Virus record (IMG/VR): IMGVR_UViG_3300036792_000097 | Span: 1-59,760 of that record | Length of the DNA stretch: 59,760 bases | Strand: one strand, 5' to 3' | Source: a virus | Shown: positions 1 to 8,020 of the stretch, piece after piece | How the letters are laid out: each line of letters begins with the position of its first letter | Position numbering within the stretch: position 1 is the first letter of the stretch | The notes under the pieces: model-generated | The model's database searches: none | Seen by the model: the letters and a program-made list of their open reading frames with translations, nothing else | Told to the model about the DNA's origin: nothing | Position numbers and translations under genes: made by a program

Positions 1-125
1 CCCAGCCACTGAACGAGGGTGCACGCGGTCTCGTCTATGCAGACGGTTCCCTCGTCGTCAGCGATCTTCAGGTCCGTCAGCTCGCCGCCGCAGCGCACGC
101 ACAGCAGCACTCCCTCTAGCTTCAT
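1..125 (-). CDS. HNH-like zinc protein, N-terminal part (runs off base 1)
   Basis: The reading frame starts at ATG 125-123, overlapping the TGA of the primase-helicase (ATGA), and is still open at base 1. The visible 41 residues hold a CVRCGG zinc knuckle and a third Cys. If the window is circular, the next codon is completed by base 59760 and the frame continues in phase into a typical HNH C-terminus (KCDVRCANCH). The joined protein would be about 109 residues with two CxxC pairs. The active-site histidines are not obvious in the N-terminal half, so it may be a degenerate or small HNH nuclease. Confidence 0.6.
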   Translation of the reverse strand, partial: MKLEGVLLCVRCGGELTDLKIADDEGTVCIDETACTLVQWL

Positions 126-2404
126 GCCTCGTACTCTAGCGCAGCAGGGTCAAGGGCCGGCGACGGTGAACTCCCAGGCTCAGGCCGGTCAGGCAGGTCG
201 TACTTGCCCAGCTTGCCCTCTTCCTTGGTCAGCTTGCCCTTGGCCACCATCCGGCGGGCGAAGCTGTTAGCGGCGCTGGCGCTCACGAACAGGTCAGGGT
301 AGGCATTGAACAGGTCCCGTCCGAGTTCTCGGGTACCGAGAGCTAGACGGTTTTCCCTCACCAGGTCCAGCACAGCCAGCTCTTTCCTGCCCATCTCGGA
401 CTCGTCGGTGGTGTCCTCAAGGCTCATGGCGACCTCGGGAGCCCAGTTCCTCAGCTCGGGATACCTCGGGTAGGCAGTGATGCCGCGCTCGGCACCGTCC
501 CCGTCCGCTGGCACCCACAGGTAACCGACCGGCGTTCCCTCGTCAAAATGGCCGCCGCGCGCCTTGGTGAGGGTGAGCATCGAGTAGCCGCTGGTGCGCT
601 TGGAGAACGGGCACATCTTCTCGACCTTGATCACGTAGTCCGCCGCTGATTCCTTGCGCTCGGAACCGAACGTCCCCGCGTCACCCGTCTTGGACATGTG
701 GTCCAGCAGCACGATGTTAGCCCCGGCTTCCGCCACGGGCGTCAGGTACTCGGTGTACACCTGCTCAACAGCGTCGCCGTCATTGGCATTGGTCCCCGGC
801 ATAACCCTGCCCTGGAGCGCGCGGAACGCGTCAACGACTACCAGCACCCGGTGCGTGCCCTGCTCCGATGCCTCTGCCACTACCCGTACCAGTTGCTGCA
901 CGGGAGGGAGCGCTGAGGTATACCGGAGCTGGTTGTCGATGATGTGCGCGCCCACGCCCAGCATGCGCAGCTTGGAGGTGAGCTGGTCGTCCTGGCGCTC
1001 GAAGTCAATCCAGATCACCGTGTTCCCGGCGATCATCTCCTGCGCCGCCCACGCTGCCGTCACCCACGTCTTACCGCTCGACCTGTGGCCGGAGATAACC
1101 GTTACCTTGGCGCGCGCGATAACACTGGAGTACTTGCTGTCCTTGCCCACGATGCGCAGTGTCTCAGGCTCAGGGGGTTCAGGGAGGGAACCAATCTTCC
1201 GGTAGCCGGAAAAGGGAGCGGTAAGCAGCTCCGCTACGTCGGCTTCGGCAAGCTTGCGGATCAGATTGCGCTTTATCTCGTTGGTGAACTCAGGAAATCC
1301 TCGCGTGAGTTCCTTCAGGTAATCATTCCACGACTGGGTGGGCTGCTGCGGTTCGTCAACGTCAAGGGGCTGGGCCGGGAGCGGATTGTTCTGGGCAATG
1401 GTCTCGTAAATGCGCTGCTCGCGGAGCGCCGTCAGTTTCTGCTGCTGCTCGAATGCCTGAGTGGCTTCGCGGGAAATTCCCTGGAGCCTTTCCGGACTGC
1501 CCGCGAGCCCTTCATAAACCGACAGCTCCTGGTCCTCACGGGCAATAGCTGTCGCTGCCTTGGCCTGTGCCTGGCTCCGTACGTGGCGGTCAAAGTCCTC
1601 CCGCGACCACGGCCAGGATGGATCGTCGCTGCGGGAAACACGGAGCCAGTGTGTAAAGATCTCGTCCATGGGTACGCGAGACAGCATCATGTCGAACGCG
1701 AACATCGCCAACTCGGAATCGGACGACAGCGACTCGTCGGGCTGCATCAGCCACCACTGCGGGCCGTCACCGGGTCTGACGTACGAGCCGAGAGAGGGAG
1801 CGGACGGGGGATTTCGCAGGTATTCGGTCCAGCGGGCGGGCAGCTCGGGGATGTCCTTCACGTTCGGCAGCAGGCACGGCTCCCCGTCAGGGTCAAAGCA
1901 CTGGACGGTCCTACCGTTCTTGTGGTTGATGTCGCCTGGTGCCCAGCTAAATCGGTGCCCGGTTCGCAGGATCTCCACGCTGGTCTTGCCGTGGTCGTCG
2001 GCGAACTGCGCGAGCGCCCGGTCGGAGAAGTCAAGGTCAGCCGGCTTGCGGAACAGGTAGCGCCCTGAGGGGTCAGCCTCACCCCGGCTCGTGACTTTGT
2101 AGGTAGGGGGCAGATCGCCCAGCCATTCCTCGGCCCTGTCTATGGTGTCCGCGCCGCGCTTGGCGTCGTAGTGGTCCACGTCGATGATGACCACCTCGGG
2201 CGGCGGCCTGAACCCCAGGCGGTGCGAGCCAGGGGGCTGCGGCACCACGGTGGGGAACGGCGCGTCGTAGCCCGTCAGCCCTTCCATGGGGGAGAAGCCA
2301 CCTGATTGCCGCTGGAGGCACCACACCGGCTGCCAGCCCTTCATCACCAGATCCCTGGCGACGGTCATCAGAAGGTCGCGGGGGGCGACGGGGTGCTGAG
2401 CCAT
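122..2404 (-). CDS. Bifunctional primase-polymerase / replicative helicase
   Basis: This 760-residue protein has two parts. Residues about 1-200 look like a Prim-Pol (AEP) domain: a VIIDVDHYD acidic motif near residue 75 and an EILRTGHRFSW motif near residue 150. Residues about 430-640 are a RepA/DnaB-like RecA-fold ATPase: Walker A GHRSSGKT at 439-446, an IDFER segment near 467 and a Walker B VLVVVDAF near 520-526. The combination is known in phage and plasmid replication proteins that prime and unwind DNA. The gene is transcribed away from the repeat-rich region at 2461-2611. A TACCTT hexamer lies 8 bases before ATG and no clear Shine-Dalgarno is seen, so it may be leaderless. Confidence 0.88.
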   Translation of the reverse strand: MAQHPVAPRDLLMTVARDLVMKGWQPVWCLQRQSGGFSPMEGLTGYDAPFPTVVPQPPGSHRLGFRPPPEVVIIDVDHYDAKRGADTIDRAEEWLGDLPPTYKVTSRGEADPSGRYLFRKPADLDFSDRALAQFADDHGKTSVEILRTGHRFSWAPGDINHKNGRTVQCFDPDGEPCLLPNVKDIPELPARWTEYLRNPPSAPSLGSYVRPGDGPQWWLMQPDESLSSDSELAMFAFDMMLSRVPMDEIFTHWLRVSRSDDPSWPWSREDFDRHVRSQAQAKAATAIAREDQELSVYEGLAGSPERLQGISREATQAFEQQQKLTALREQRIYETIAQNNPLPAQPLDVDEPQQPTQSWNDYLKELTRGFPEFTNEIKRNLIRKLAEADVAELLTAPFSGYRKIGSLPEPPEPETLRIVGKDSKYSSVIARAKVTVISGHRSSGKTWVTAAWAAQEMIAGNTVIWIDFERQDDQLTSKLRMLGVGAHIIDNQLRYTSALPPVQQLVRVVAEASEQGTHRVLVVVDAFRALQGRVMPGTNANDGDAVEQVYTEYLTPVAEAGANIVLLDHMSKTGDAGTFGSERKESAADYVIKVEKMCPFSKRTSGYSMLTLTKARGGHFDEGTPVGYLWVPADGDGAERGITAYPRYPELRNWAPEVAMSLEDTTDESEMGRKELAVLDLVRENRLALGTRELGRDLFNAYPDLFVSASAANSFARRMVAKGKLTKEEGKLGKYDLPDRPEPGSSPSPALDPAALEYEA

Positions 2405-2460
2405 AGAAGATCAAGGTACCACTGTGACTCGCGGGGCTCCAGCAAGGTACTCGAACAGGG

Positions 2461-2611
2461 TGTGTCATATAGGGGTGTGTCAGGCGTGTCATGGTGTGTC
2501 AAAAACCCGGCCGGCCATCCTGTGTCCGTGTGTGTCATACCGCCTTTCTTTAGGAAGGCGGTGACACACGGCACGGTGACACACCCCATGTGCCACGACA
2601 CAGGTGACACA
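2461..2611. repeat. TGTGTCA iteron-like array, candidate origin or operator
   Basis: Ten copies of TGTGTCA or a one-base variant lie in 151 bases between the divergent primase-helicase and polymerase genes. Forward copies begin at 2461, 2476, 2485 (CGTGTCA), 2495, 2521 (TGTGTCC) and 2531. Inverted copies (TGACACA) begin at 2562, 2577, 2596 (CGACACA) and 2605. All forward copies are on the left of a central hairpin and all inverted copies on the right. Position between replication genes suggests a replication origin. A shared operator for both promoters is the main alternative. Confidence 0.75.
2540..2561. other. Central hairpin of the iteron array
   Basis: A 9-bp stem (CCGCCTTTC with GGAAGGCGG, one G-T pair) closes a TTTA loop. 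The innermost TGTGTCA/TGACACA pair flanks it, extending the dyad to 2531-2568. It sits between two divergent genes, not behind one, so it is unlikely to be a simple terminator. Confidence 0.7.
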
Positions 2612-2735
2612 GTAGGGGAGGATTTGGGAGAGCTGGTAGTGTTCTGGCGTGGATCATCCCGAGTGTTTCGAGCGGCTGGTAGCCCTCAACCGGGAGGGCG
2701 CTCTGGTAGACAGGGCGTGCATCAAGGAAGCTGGC

Positions 2736-5003
2736 ATGAGCACCGAGGACACGACGGCGCGGGCGGACGCCATAAGCCACCTGGACGGAAATCCGCCGAT
2801 GGCCCTGGAAGCGCCAGATCTGAAATCCCCCCTCCAGGCTGAAAACCCCATCGATCCTCCCAAGCGCAAGCGGCGCACGCCCGAAGAGGTAGCTGCGGAC
2901 AAGGCGGCCAAGTTGGAAGAGCGGCAGCGCAGGAAGGAAGAACGCGCCCTCGCGGTCGCGGCGGCCAAGGTCCAGCGGGCCAATGAGCGTGCCCAGGCCA
3001 AGATCGACGCCAAGCTCGCCAAGATCGCGGAAGCCGAACGCGGCCGGGTCGCGCTGCCCGCCGTGGTGTTCCGCAGCGGTGAAGTTCGCGCCATCAGCCT
3101 CACCGACGCGTGGGCCGTCGTTTCGATGTACCTGAAGCACCTGTTCCTGGACTGCGAGAACTCGGGCTACCCGATCGGGCACAAGTTCTACGAGTTGCGG
3201 ACGATTCAGCTCGGCGGCGAGGAAGCGGCTGTGGTCTTTGACGCCGCAGACGCTGAACAGCGCCAGGTGGCGTCGCTCGCGCTGGCCATGGCGGAGAAGA
3301 TCACGGCGCACAGCGCGGCGGCCGACGCCATCCCGGTGGTGCACGCGGGCCTTATCGGCTGGGACGAGATCTGGGCCAAGATGCACGATTCGGTGCTCTA
3401 CCTCAAGCTCACCGATCCCAAGCTTTCGGGTTCTGAGGCCAACAAGCTCAAGGAAGCCGCAAGCGACATGCTGCGCGGGTACGCCGTGAGCCCCCAGGCC
3501 GAAAAGGACAAGAACGCGCTTTTCAAGACCATGGGCTGCCTGATGGAAACCGACAACACGACGCCGCCGGAGAAAAGCGGCTGGATGCAGGTTTCCAAGA
3601 ACGCGGTCGTCATGGTGATTTACGCCGGAAGCGACGTTCTGGACCTGGCCGCCGTAATGCGCGTCCTCCCCCCTTTGCCCGTGGCCGATTCCGTCCTGGA
3701 GCGCGAAAGGTGGTTTGAGGCCAAATGCGCCCGAGTCGGCTATGACGGGTTCAAGCTCGATCCGGTCCAGATCAGCGGAAAGCTCACCGAGCACGAAACT
3801 GGCTTTATCAAGACCCAGCAGAATGCCGCCGTTTTGTCGGACGGGCTCATAACCAACCCGAAGTCGCCAGAAGTCATAAAAGTGCTCACAAGCCGGTACC
3901 CGCATATCGACTTCAAGGTCAAGGACAAGCAGACCAAGCAGTACAAGGACTCAGCGTCCAAGGCGGTCCTGGAGCGCGTCAAGGTCCAGGTGAAGGAAAC
4001 CGACCCGCTGCTGTGGCACCTCGCTGACCAGATCCTGGAGCACCGGCACCACTCGACCACCGCCAGCCTGCTGCTGAGGCCGCTGGAGAACCTGTGCCTG
4101 CACGGCGACGGCCGGATGCGCCCCACTGTGTACACGATCAACGCCGACACCGGCCGGTGCTCGTGCGTCCGTCCCAACGGCCAGCAGTTCAGCCGTCAGG
4201 GCGGCATCAGGGCGTGCGTGTGCGCCGACGACGGCTACGTGATGTGCAACGCCGACTTCGAGGGCTGCGAGATCCGGGTGGGCGCGGCGCTGTCCGGCGA
4301 CCGTGGGCTGTACGAGGCCGAGGTGTCGTCTCTGTGCTACCTCTGCAACGAGGACCCCTGCGGCTGCGGCGGCAAGCACATCGGCCTGCACTGGAAGACG
4401 GCGCATACCGCATTCGGCAAGGCGGCCACCAAGGAAAACCGCTACGGGGCCAAGCGCGGCACGTTCACCCGGCTGTTCGGCGGCGGGGCGGAGACGGCTG
4501 CGCAGCAGGTTGGCTGCCCGGTGCGGGACATGCAGGCGCTGTTCGAGGCGTTCAACGCAGTCGCGCCGGTCTACACCGCCTGGGACAACCAGCTCAAGGC
4601 TGCGTTCGAGGCCGGCACGCTGGTGTGGCGTGACTACACGACCGGCGAGAACCACTTCGAGCCGCTGGACGGCAAGCGCCGTGGAATCTACCGGACCTAC
4701 TCCGGCCGCCAGATCTACATCAACGCCCCGCACGCCTTCGGCAATTACGCCATCCAGGGCACCGCACGGGAGCTGCTGCTGGACGGGGTAATCCGCTGGA
4801 GCCAGACCCGGTGGGGCCACCTGCCGCTGCTCCCGATTCACGACGAGCTGCTGACATGGGTTAGGGACGCTGACTTCGAGGAGGCGACCGTCACGCTCCA
4901 GGCGTGCATGGAAACCCGCGTGCTGTCCTCGCCTGGCTTCGAAGTTCTCGTAGGCGCTGACCCCGAGCTGAAGCGCTACACGTACTGGCCGGACTCAAGC
5001 TGA
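2736..5003 (+). CDS. DNA polymerase I-like (family A) replicative polymerase
   Basis: The 755-residue protein copies DNA. Polymerase motifs are visible: motif A NADFEGCEIR with catalytic Asp about residue 507, motif B KRGTFTRLFGG with Lys about 573, and motif C HDE with Asp about 703. An LDCENSG segment near residue 139 and TAHSAAADA farther on resemble exonuclease motifs I and II, so 3'-5' proofreading may be kept in divergent form. A Lys/Arg/Glu-rich coiled segment precedes them. A Cys-rich insertion (CYLC, then CGCGGKH, from residue 534) interrupts the palm between motifs A and B and looks zinc-binding. ATG 2736 is chosen because AAGGA lies seven bases upstream. The frame is open back to GTG 2649, where no good ribosome site is seen. 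Confidence 0.9.
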   Translation: MSTEDTTARADAISHLDGNPPMALEAPDLKSPLQAENPIDPPKRKRRTPEEVAADKAAKLEERQRRKEERALAVAAAKVQRANERAQAKIDAKLAKIAEAERGRVALPAVVFRSGEVRAISLTDAWAVVSMYLKHLFLDCENSGYPIGHKFYELRTIQLGGEEAAVVFDAADAEQRQVASLALAMAEKITAHSAAADAIPVVHAGLIGWDEIWAKMHDSVLYLKLTDPKLSGSEANKLKEAASDMLRGYAVSPQAEKDKNALFKTMGCLMETDNTTPPEKSGWMQVSKNAVVMVIYAGSDVLDLAAVMRVLPPLPVADSVLERERWFEAKCARVGYDGFKLDPVQISGKLTEHETGFIKTQQNAAVLSDGLITNPKSPEVIKVLTSRYPHIDFKVKDKQTKQYKDSASKAVLERVKVQVKETDPLLWHLADQILEHRHHSTTASLLLRPLENLCLHGDGRMRPTVYTINADTGRCSCVRPNGQQFSRQGGIRACVCADDGYVMCNADFEGCEIRVGAALSGDRGLYEAEVSSLCYLCNEDPCGCGGKHIGLHWKTAHTAFGKAATKENRYGAKRGTFTRLFGGGAETAAQQVGCPVRDMQALFEAFNAVAPVYTAWDNQLKAAFEAGTLVWRDYTTGENHFEPLDGKRRGIYRTYSGRQIYINAPHAFGNYAIQGTARELLLDGVIRWSQTRWGHLPLLPIHDELLTWVRDADFEEATVTLQACMETRVLSSPGFEVLVGADPELKRYTYWPDSS

Positions 5004-5005
5004 GG

Positions 5006-5011
5006 TATGCT
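5006..5011 (+). promoter_or_regulatory. -10 element TATGCT for leaderless start at 5018
   Basis: TATGCT is followed by six bases and then ATG 5018. The same TANNNT-N6-ATG layout occurs before several other genes here. It starts three bases after the polymerase stop codon. Confidence 0.5.
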
Positions 5012-5017
5012 GGCGTC

Positions 5018-5341
5018 ATGGAACCGTAGGTACATCGCCTCTACACCGTGACCAGGGAAGACCTCCCTGCGGCGGTGCAGGCTGTTCAGTCGGCGCACGC
5101 CGCCGTGGAGTACGCGGCCCGCTACCCGGCCGTCGCCGGGTGCACGCTGGTCATGCTGACCGTTCCGGGCGAAGAAGCCCTGCGTCACCACTCGGCCATC
5201 CTCGGGTTGCACGGCATCGACGTTATCCAGTTCCGCGAACCGGACCTGGGGAATGAACTGACCGCCATCGCGGTTAGCCATCCTGGTGCCCTCCGCCGGC
5301 TGGCGAAGCTCCCCCTCCTGTTGCGAGAGGGGGTGATGTGA
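5018..5341 (+). CDS. Peptidyl-tRNA hydrolase (PTH2)-like protein with in-frame UAG at codon 4
   Basis: From the leaderless ATG the frame reads M-E-P-UAG and then VHRLYTVTREDLPAAVQAVQ, with HAAVEYAARYP and EPDLGNELTAIAV farther on. This pattern resembles PTH2-like hydrolases, which release peptides from stalled peptidyl-tRNA. The segment VHRLYTV would be the first beta strand of that fold and lies between the UAG (5027-5029) and the only later start, GTG 5048. Starting at GTG 5048 gives a 97-residue protein without this strand. Amber read-through would give 107 residues. A tRNA-like gene with anticodon CUA lies 270 bases downstream of the stop. The family assignment is from pattern recognition only, and a sequencing error at the UAG cannot be excluded. 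Confidence 0.6.
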
Positions 5342-5544
5342 TGGAAGAGAACATGTCATGGCTCCAGGCGAAGTGCGCTGCCCAGCGGCAGGCGAATGAC
5401 GCCCTGCACTCCACTGTGGTCCGCCAGCGCTTCGTGCTGCGGATCGCGGGTGAGCTGGGTCATCTCCCGACCCGCGAGGAGTTCATCAAGTACCGCGACG
5501 CGGAAAACGACCAGGCGCGCAAGCGCATTGGCGATCCCGAGTAA
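5341..5544 (+). CDS. Hypothetical 67-residue protein
   Basis: ATG 5341 overlaps the stop of the PTH2-like gene by one base (TGATG), with GAGAGGGGG about seven bases upstream, so the two are probably translationally coupled. GTG 5338 is an alternative start. The protein is helical and rich in Arg and Glu (RQRFVLRIAGELGHLPTREE). No family is recognised. Confidence 0.7.
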   Translation: MEENMSWLQAKCAAQRQANDALHSTVVRQRFVLRIAGELGHLPTREEFIKYRDAENDQARKRIGDPE

Positions 5545-5610
5545 CATCTACCTGGGCACGGCGACCTGAAGCCATGGGCCGGGTTGATCACCGGCCGCCG
5601 TGCCCCCTAT

Positions 5611-5684
5611 GTCCCCAGGACCCTTGAGGGAGGGGTGGCCGCCCCTAAAGCGGCTTGCTGCGGGTTCGAAACCCGTTGGGGACT
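5611..5684 (+). tRNA. tRNA-like gene, anticodon CUA (candidate amber suppressor)
   Basis: All four stems form. The acceptor GTCCCCA/TGGGGAC has 7 pairs, the D stem ACCC/GGGT 4, the anticodon stem GCCGC/GCGGC 5 and the T stem GCGGG/CCCGT 5, with a TTCGAAA loop and a 5-nt variable loop. The anticodon loop is CCCTAAA, so the anticodon (5645-5647) is CUA, which reads UAG. Odd points are C at position 33 instead of U, G at 8, A at 10 and T at 14, and CCA is not encoded. It could be a working suppressor, a degenerate tRNA or a decoy. The PTH2-like gene with an in-frame UAG just upstream supports suppression. Confidence 0.62.
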
Positions 5685-5686
5685 CT

Positions 5687-5701
5687 GTGTGGTATCTTCA
5701 C
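5687..5701 (+). promoter_or_regulatory. Promoter -10 (TATCTT) inside a weak GTG-N9-CAC dyad
   Basis: TATCTT (5693-5698) lies in GTGTG-GTATC-TTCAC, a half-matching version of the GTGAA-N5-TTCAC palindrome found in the late half of the genome. It follows the tRNA-like gene and would drive the gene at 5730. Confidence 0.35.
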
Positions 5702-5729
5702 ACCTAGAGCGACCGACAGGGAGGCCGAC

Positions 5730-6071
5730 GTGAGGTACACGCGCTACGAGATCCAGGCGTACACCCAGGTGGGCTGGCTGGACGCCGCCATGGACAAGGC
5801 ATCGTATGAGTGGATTCCGCTTCCCCGGCTCATGCTCTCGGACCTGGCGCAGCGAGAGCGCGTTGAGGCCCTGCGCGAGGACAACGGCCAGTTCCGGGAC
5901 CTCGGAGACGCCGAGTCGGTCTACCGCCTGGTCAAGCGCGAGCGGCCCGGTGCCGTGCTGCGCCTGCGGCGGATCGTCACGCAAGAGGTGTACACGACGC
6001 TGGACAGCGACCGGATTCCGGTTGAGCCCGCGCCCAGGGTCATGGAGTTTGTGCACGCCTGGCCCGAGTAG
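5730..6071 (+). CDS. Hypothetical 113-residue protein
   Basis: GTG 5730 is chosen because AGGGAGG lies five bases upstream. The frame is open farther upstream only through the tRNA-like gene. The sequence is charged (MLSDLAQRERVEALRED) with no recognised domain. It is probably transcribed from the TATCTT promoter just upstream. Confidence 0.7.
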   Translation: MRYTRYEIQAYTQVGWLDAAMDKASYEWIPLPRLMLSDLAQRERVEALREDNGQFRDLGDAESVYRLVKRERPGAVLRLRRIVTQEVYTTLDSDRIPVEPAPRVMEFVHAWPE

Positions 6072-6087
6072 TGGTAACGTGCGGCTT

Positions 6088-6429
6088 ATGAGCGAGTACC
6101 TGACCACTGAGCGCGTGTGCGGCCAGCTAGCCGCAGCGGGCGTTGACGAGGCCACGGTCGGCAAGGTCTTCGCCGCGCGCCTCCAGCCGACCAACCTGGG
6201 CGAGGACACCGAGCGCAAGTTCGTCCTGGGCGTTCCCGCCCCCGGCGGCCAGGTCTTCCTACTGGTCTACAGGTTCGGTCTCGGCCGGCCCCTGGTCAAG
6301 AAGCACCCCCTGGACGAGGGCGGCCCTGACTGGCGTCCCCGGTGGGTGTCCGTCGAGGGCCCGTTCGACCTCGCTGACCGCGAGGCAGTCGAGTCAAGGG
6401 CAGCGGAGCTGACCAGTGCCACCGGATGA
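6088..6429 (+). CDS. Hypothetical 113-residue protein
   Basis: TAACGT followed by seven bases precedes ATG 6088, suggesting a leaderless transcript. The protein has a compact alpha/beta look (RKFVLGVPAPGGQVFLLVYR). No family is recognised. Its 3' end overlaps the next gene by 14 bases. Confidence 0.68.
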   Translation: MSEYLTTERVCGQLAAAGVDEATVGKVFAARLQPTNLGEDTERKFVLGVPAPGGQVFLLVYRFGLGRPLVKKHPLDEGGPDWRPRWVSVEGPFDLADREAVESRAAELTSATG

Positions 6430-6637
6430 ATCGATCGTGCCACGGCGCTCCGAAGACATACTTCGCGAGCTGCGGGGTACCCCCATCCTGCGGGCAGACG
6501 CGACGGACGACCAGGATTTCGCTGAGGGCGGGCTTGTTGACCCACCGCAGGATGAGCCTGGTACCGTAGAGCTGGTTTGCCCCATTTGCGGCCTTCCGGA
6601 GTGCGGCCACAACCTAGCGAAGGTACCGAGGATATGA
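6416..6637 (+). CDS. Small zinc-ribbon-like protein, 73 residues
   Basis: GTG 6416 lies inside the end of the previous gene. The C-terminal CPICGLPECGHN segment has Cys/His spacing of a zinc knuckle. The stop overlaps the start of the wall hydrolase (ATGA), so the pair is probably co-translated. Confidence 0.6.
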   Translation: MPPDESIVPRRSEDILRELRGTPILRADATDDQDFAEGGLVDPPQDEPGTVELVCPICGLPECGHNLAKVPRI

Positions 6638-7860
6638 CTACCCCCACTGTCAACCGCGTACGGACCAAGGATTATTCCGGCAAGGCGTTCGGAGCGCCCA
6701 GCCCGTTCCTGCTCACCAAGGCGTGGCGCGTCAAGAACGGCGCGTCCTCCCTCGACAAGCTCTCGCGGGTCGCCGGAACCTCGATCCTGTTCGGCCAGGA
6801 CTCGACCAACGCCGCCGCGTGTACCAGGGGCCTGTCGGTCTACTGCGGGTACTACAACGGCACGTTCGCCAACCTGAACGCGTTCCGCGCCGACTTCCCG
6901 AACGCCGCGATCATCCTGTCGATCACGCCCAACGGCGTGTCCGGCGCGAGGTGCATCGACTGCGAGCCGGGTGACGCCACGCCGGCCCAGGCCGCGCAGT
7001 TCGTCAAGAACAACCTGCCTGAGGCAGGGGCGGGCGGCAAGAGCGACGGCGGCAAGCCGATGGTCTACTGCTCAGCGGGCGACGCCCAGGCAGTGATCAA
7101 CGAGGTTGCCGCGCTCGGCATCACCCGCGCCGAGTGGATTCTGTTCTCGGCCCACTGGATCGGCCAGCACATCTGCTCGAAGGCCGGCTGCGGCTACCCC
7201 GACGCGGACGCCACCCAGTACGACAGCAACAACAGCTTCGACAGCGACGCGTTCTACGGGTACTGCTTCGGTGCCGTCTCAGCCTGGCCGCTCCAGATCG
7301 GCAGCACGGGTGTGTACGTGAGTAACGTGCAGCAGTTCATCAACAACCGCGCTGCCGCGTTCGGCGTCAAGTCACCCCTGGTCGTGGACGGGATCTTCGG
7401 CGCGCTGACCGCTGCCGCTGCGGAGCTTGCCGCCCTGGCGTACAACTACACGGGCACCCCGGCCGGCACGATCGACGCCACGCTGTACTCCGACCTGGAA
7501 TACGTCGTACCAGGCGGCCCGCCTCCGCCGCCTCCCCCGCCCCCGGCGTGGGCCTACCAGCAGGTAGCCGACCTGAAGCTGCTGGGCGCTGGCGGGCACT
7601 CGGTCAAGTTCCAGTTCGTCGCTGACCCTCAGCCGCACGCCGGGCTCGCGAAGTTCGAGGTCGTCATCTCCAAGGGTGACCAGCTCACTACGAACATCGC
7701 CACCTACCCGCGCTACATCGACTTCCAGGCGACCGGCACCTACACCCAGCAGTTCGGCGGCGTCGAGCCAACCACTGGCTACACCATGGGCGTGCGGGGC
7801 ATGGCGCAGGACGGCTCGCACTCCAGCGAATGGGCCGTCCTCCACTTCCAGACGGCGTAG
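6634..7860 (+). CDS. Peptidoglycan hydrolase (candidate endolysin)
   Basis: The 408-residue protein probably cuts host cell wall. Residues about 30-220 resemble a glycoside-hydrolase TIM-barrel domain of the GH25-like kind: CIDCEPGDATPAQ with an acidic pair, AEWILFSAHWIG, and ATQYDSNNSFDSDAFYG near the end. Residues about 225-270 look like a peptidoglycan-binding domain (VQQFIN, VVDGIFGALT). A run of prolines then leads to a C-terminal beta domain of fibronectin type III character. No signal peptide is seen, so release would need a holin, and several small membrane proteins follow. A virion-associated wall enzyme is the alternative. The start overlaps the preceding stop (ATGA). Confidence 0.72.
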   Translation: MTTPTVNRVRTKDYSGKAFGAPSPFLLTKAWRVKNGASSLDKLSRVAGTSILFGQDSTNAAACTRGLSVYCGYYNGTFANLNAFRADFPNAAIILSITPNGVSGARCIDCEPGDATPAQAAQFVKNNLPEAGAGGKSDGGKPMVYCSAGDAQAVINEVAALGITRAEWILFSAHWIGQHICSKAGCGYPDADATQYDSNNSFDSDAFYGYCFGAVSAWPLQIGSTGVYVSNVQQFINNRAAAFGVKSPLVVDGIFGALTAAAAELAALAYNYTGTPAGTIDATLYSDLEYVVPGGPPPPPPPPPAWAYQQVADLKLLGAGGHSVKFQFVADPQPHAGLAKFEVVISKGDQLTTNIATYPRYIDFQATGTYTQQFGGVEPTTGYTMGVRGMAQDGSHSSEWAVLHFQTA

Positions 7861-7862
7861 CG

Positions 7863-8018
7863 GTGAAGACCCGGTACAAGTTCTCGCACCAGGCCGGCGG
7901 TTTTTACTACTGGTACTCGGTAGCACCCCTGGAGCGCGACTCAAGGCACGAGATGCTTTCCTGCCCGGTTGACTGGTTCTGGGGACGCCGCAGAGCAGAC
8001 TGCTTCTGGAGGCACTGA
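7863..8018 (+). CDS. Hypothetical 51-residue aromatic-rich protein
   Basis: GTG 7863 lies two bases after the hydrolase stop. The peptide is rich in Tyr and Trp (GGFYYWYSVAP, DWFWGRRRADCFWRH). No transmembrane segment or known domain is evident. Confidence 0.55.
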   Translation: MKTRYKFSHQAGGFYYWYSVAPLERDSRHEMLSCPVDWFWGRRRADCFWRH

Positions 8019-8020
8019 CT

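Noticed and set aside
944-2068. 374-residue plus-strand frame opposite the primase-helicase
   Set aside because: No domain, antisense composition, and no ribosome site.
2550-3905. 451-residue minus-strand frame opposite the polymerase
   Set aside because: Antisense shadow of the polymerase gene. It would also run through the iteron array.
5611-5684. Integrase attachment site (phage att sites often copy tRNA 3' ends)
   Set aside because: All four tRNA arms are present and no integrase gene was seen anywhere.
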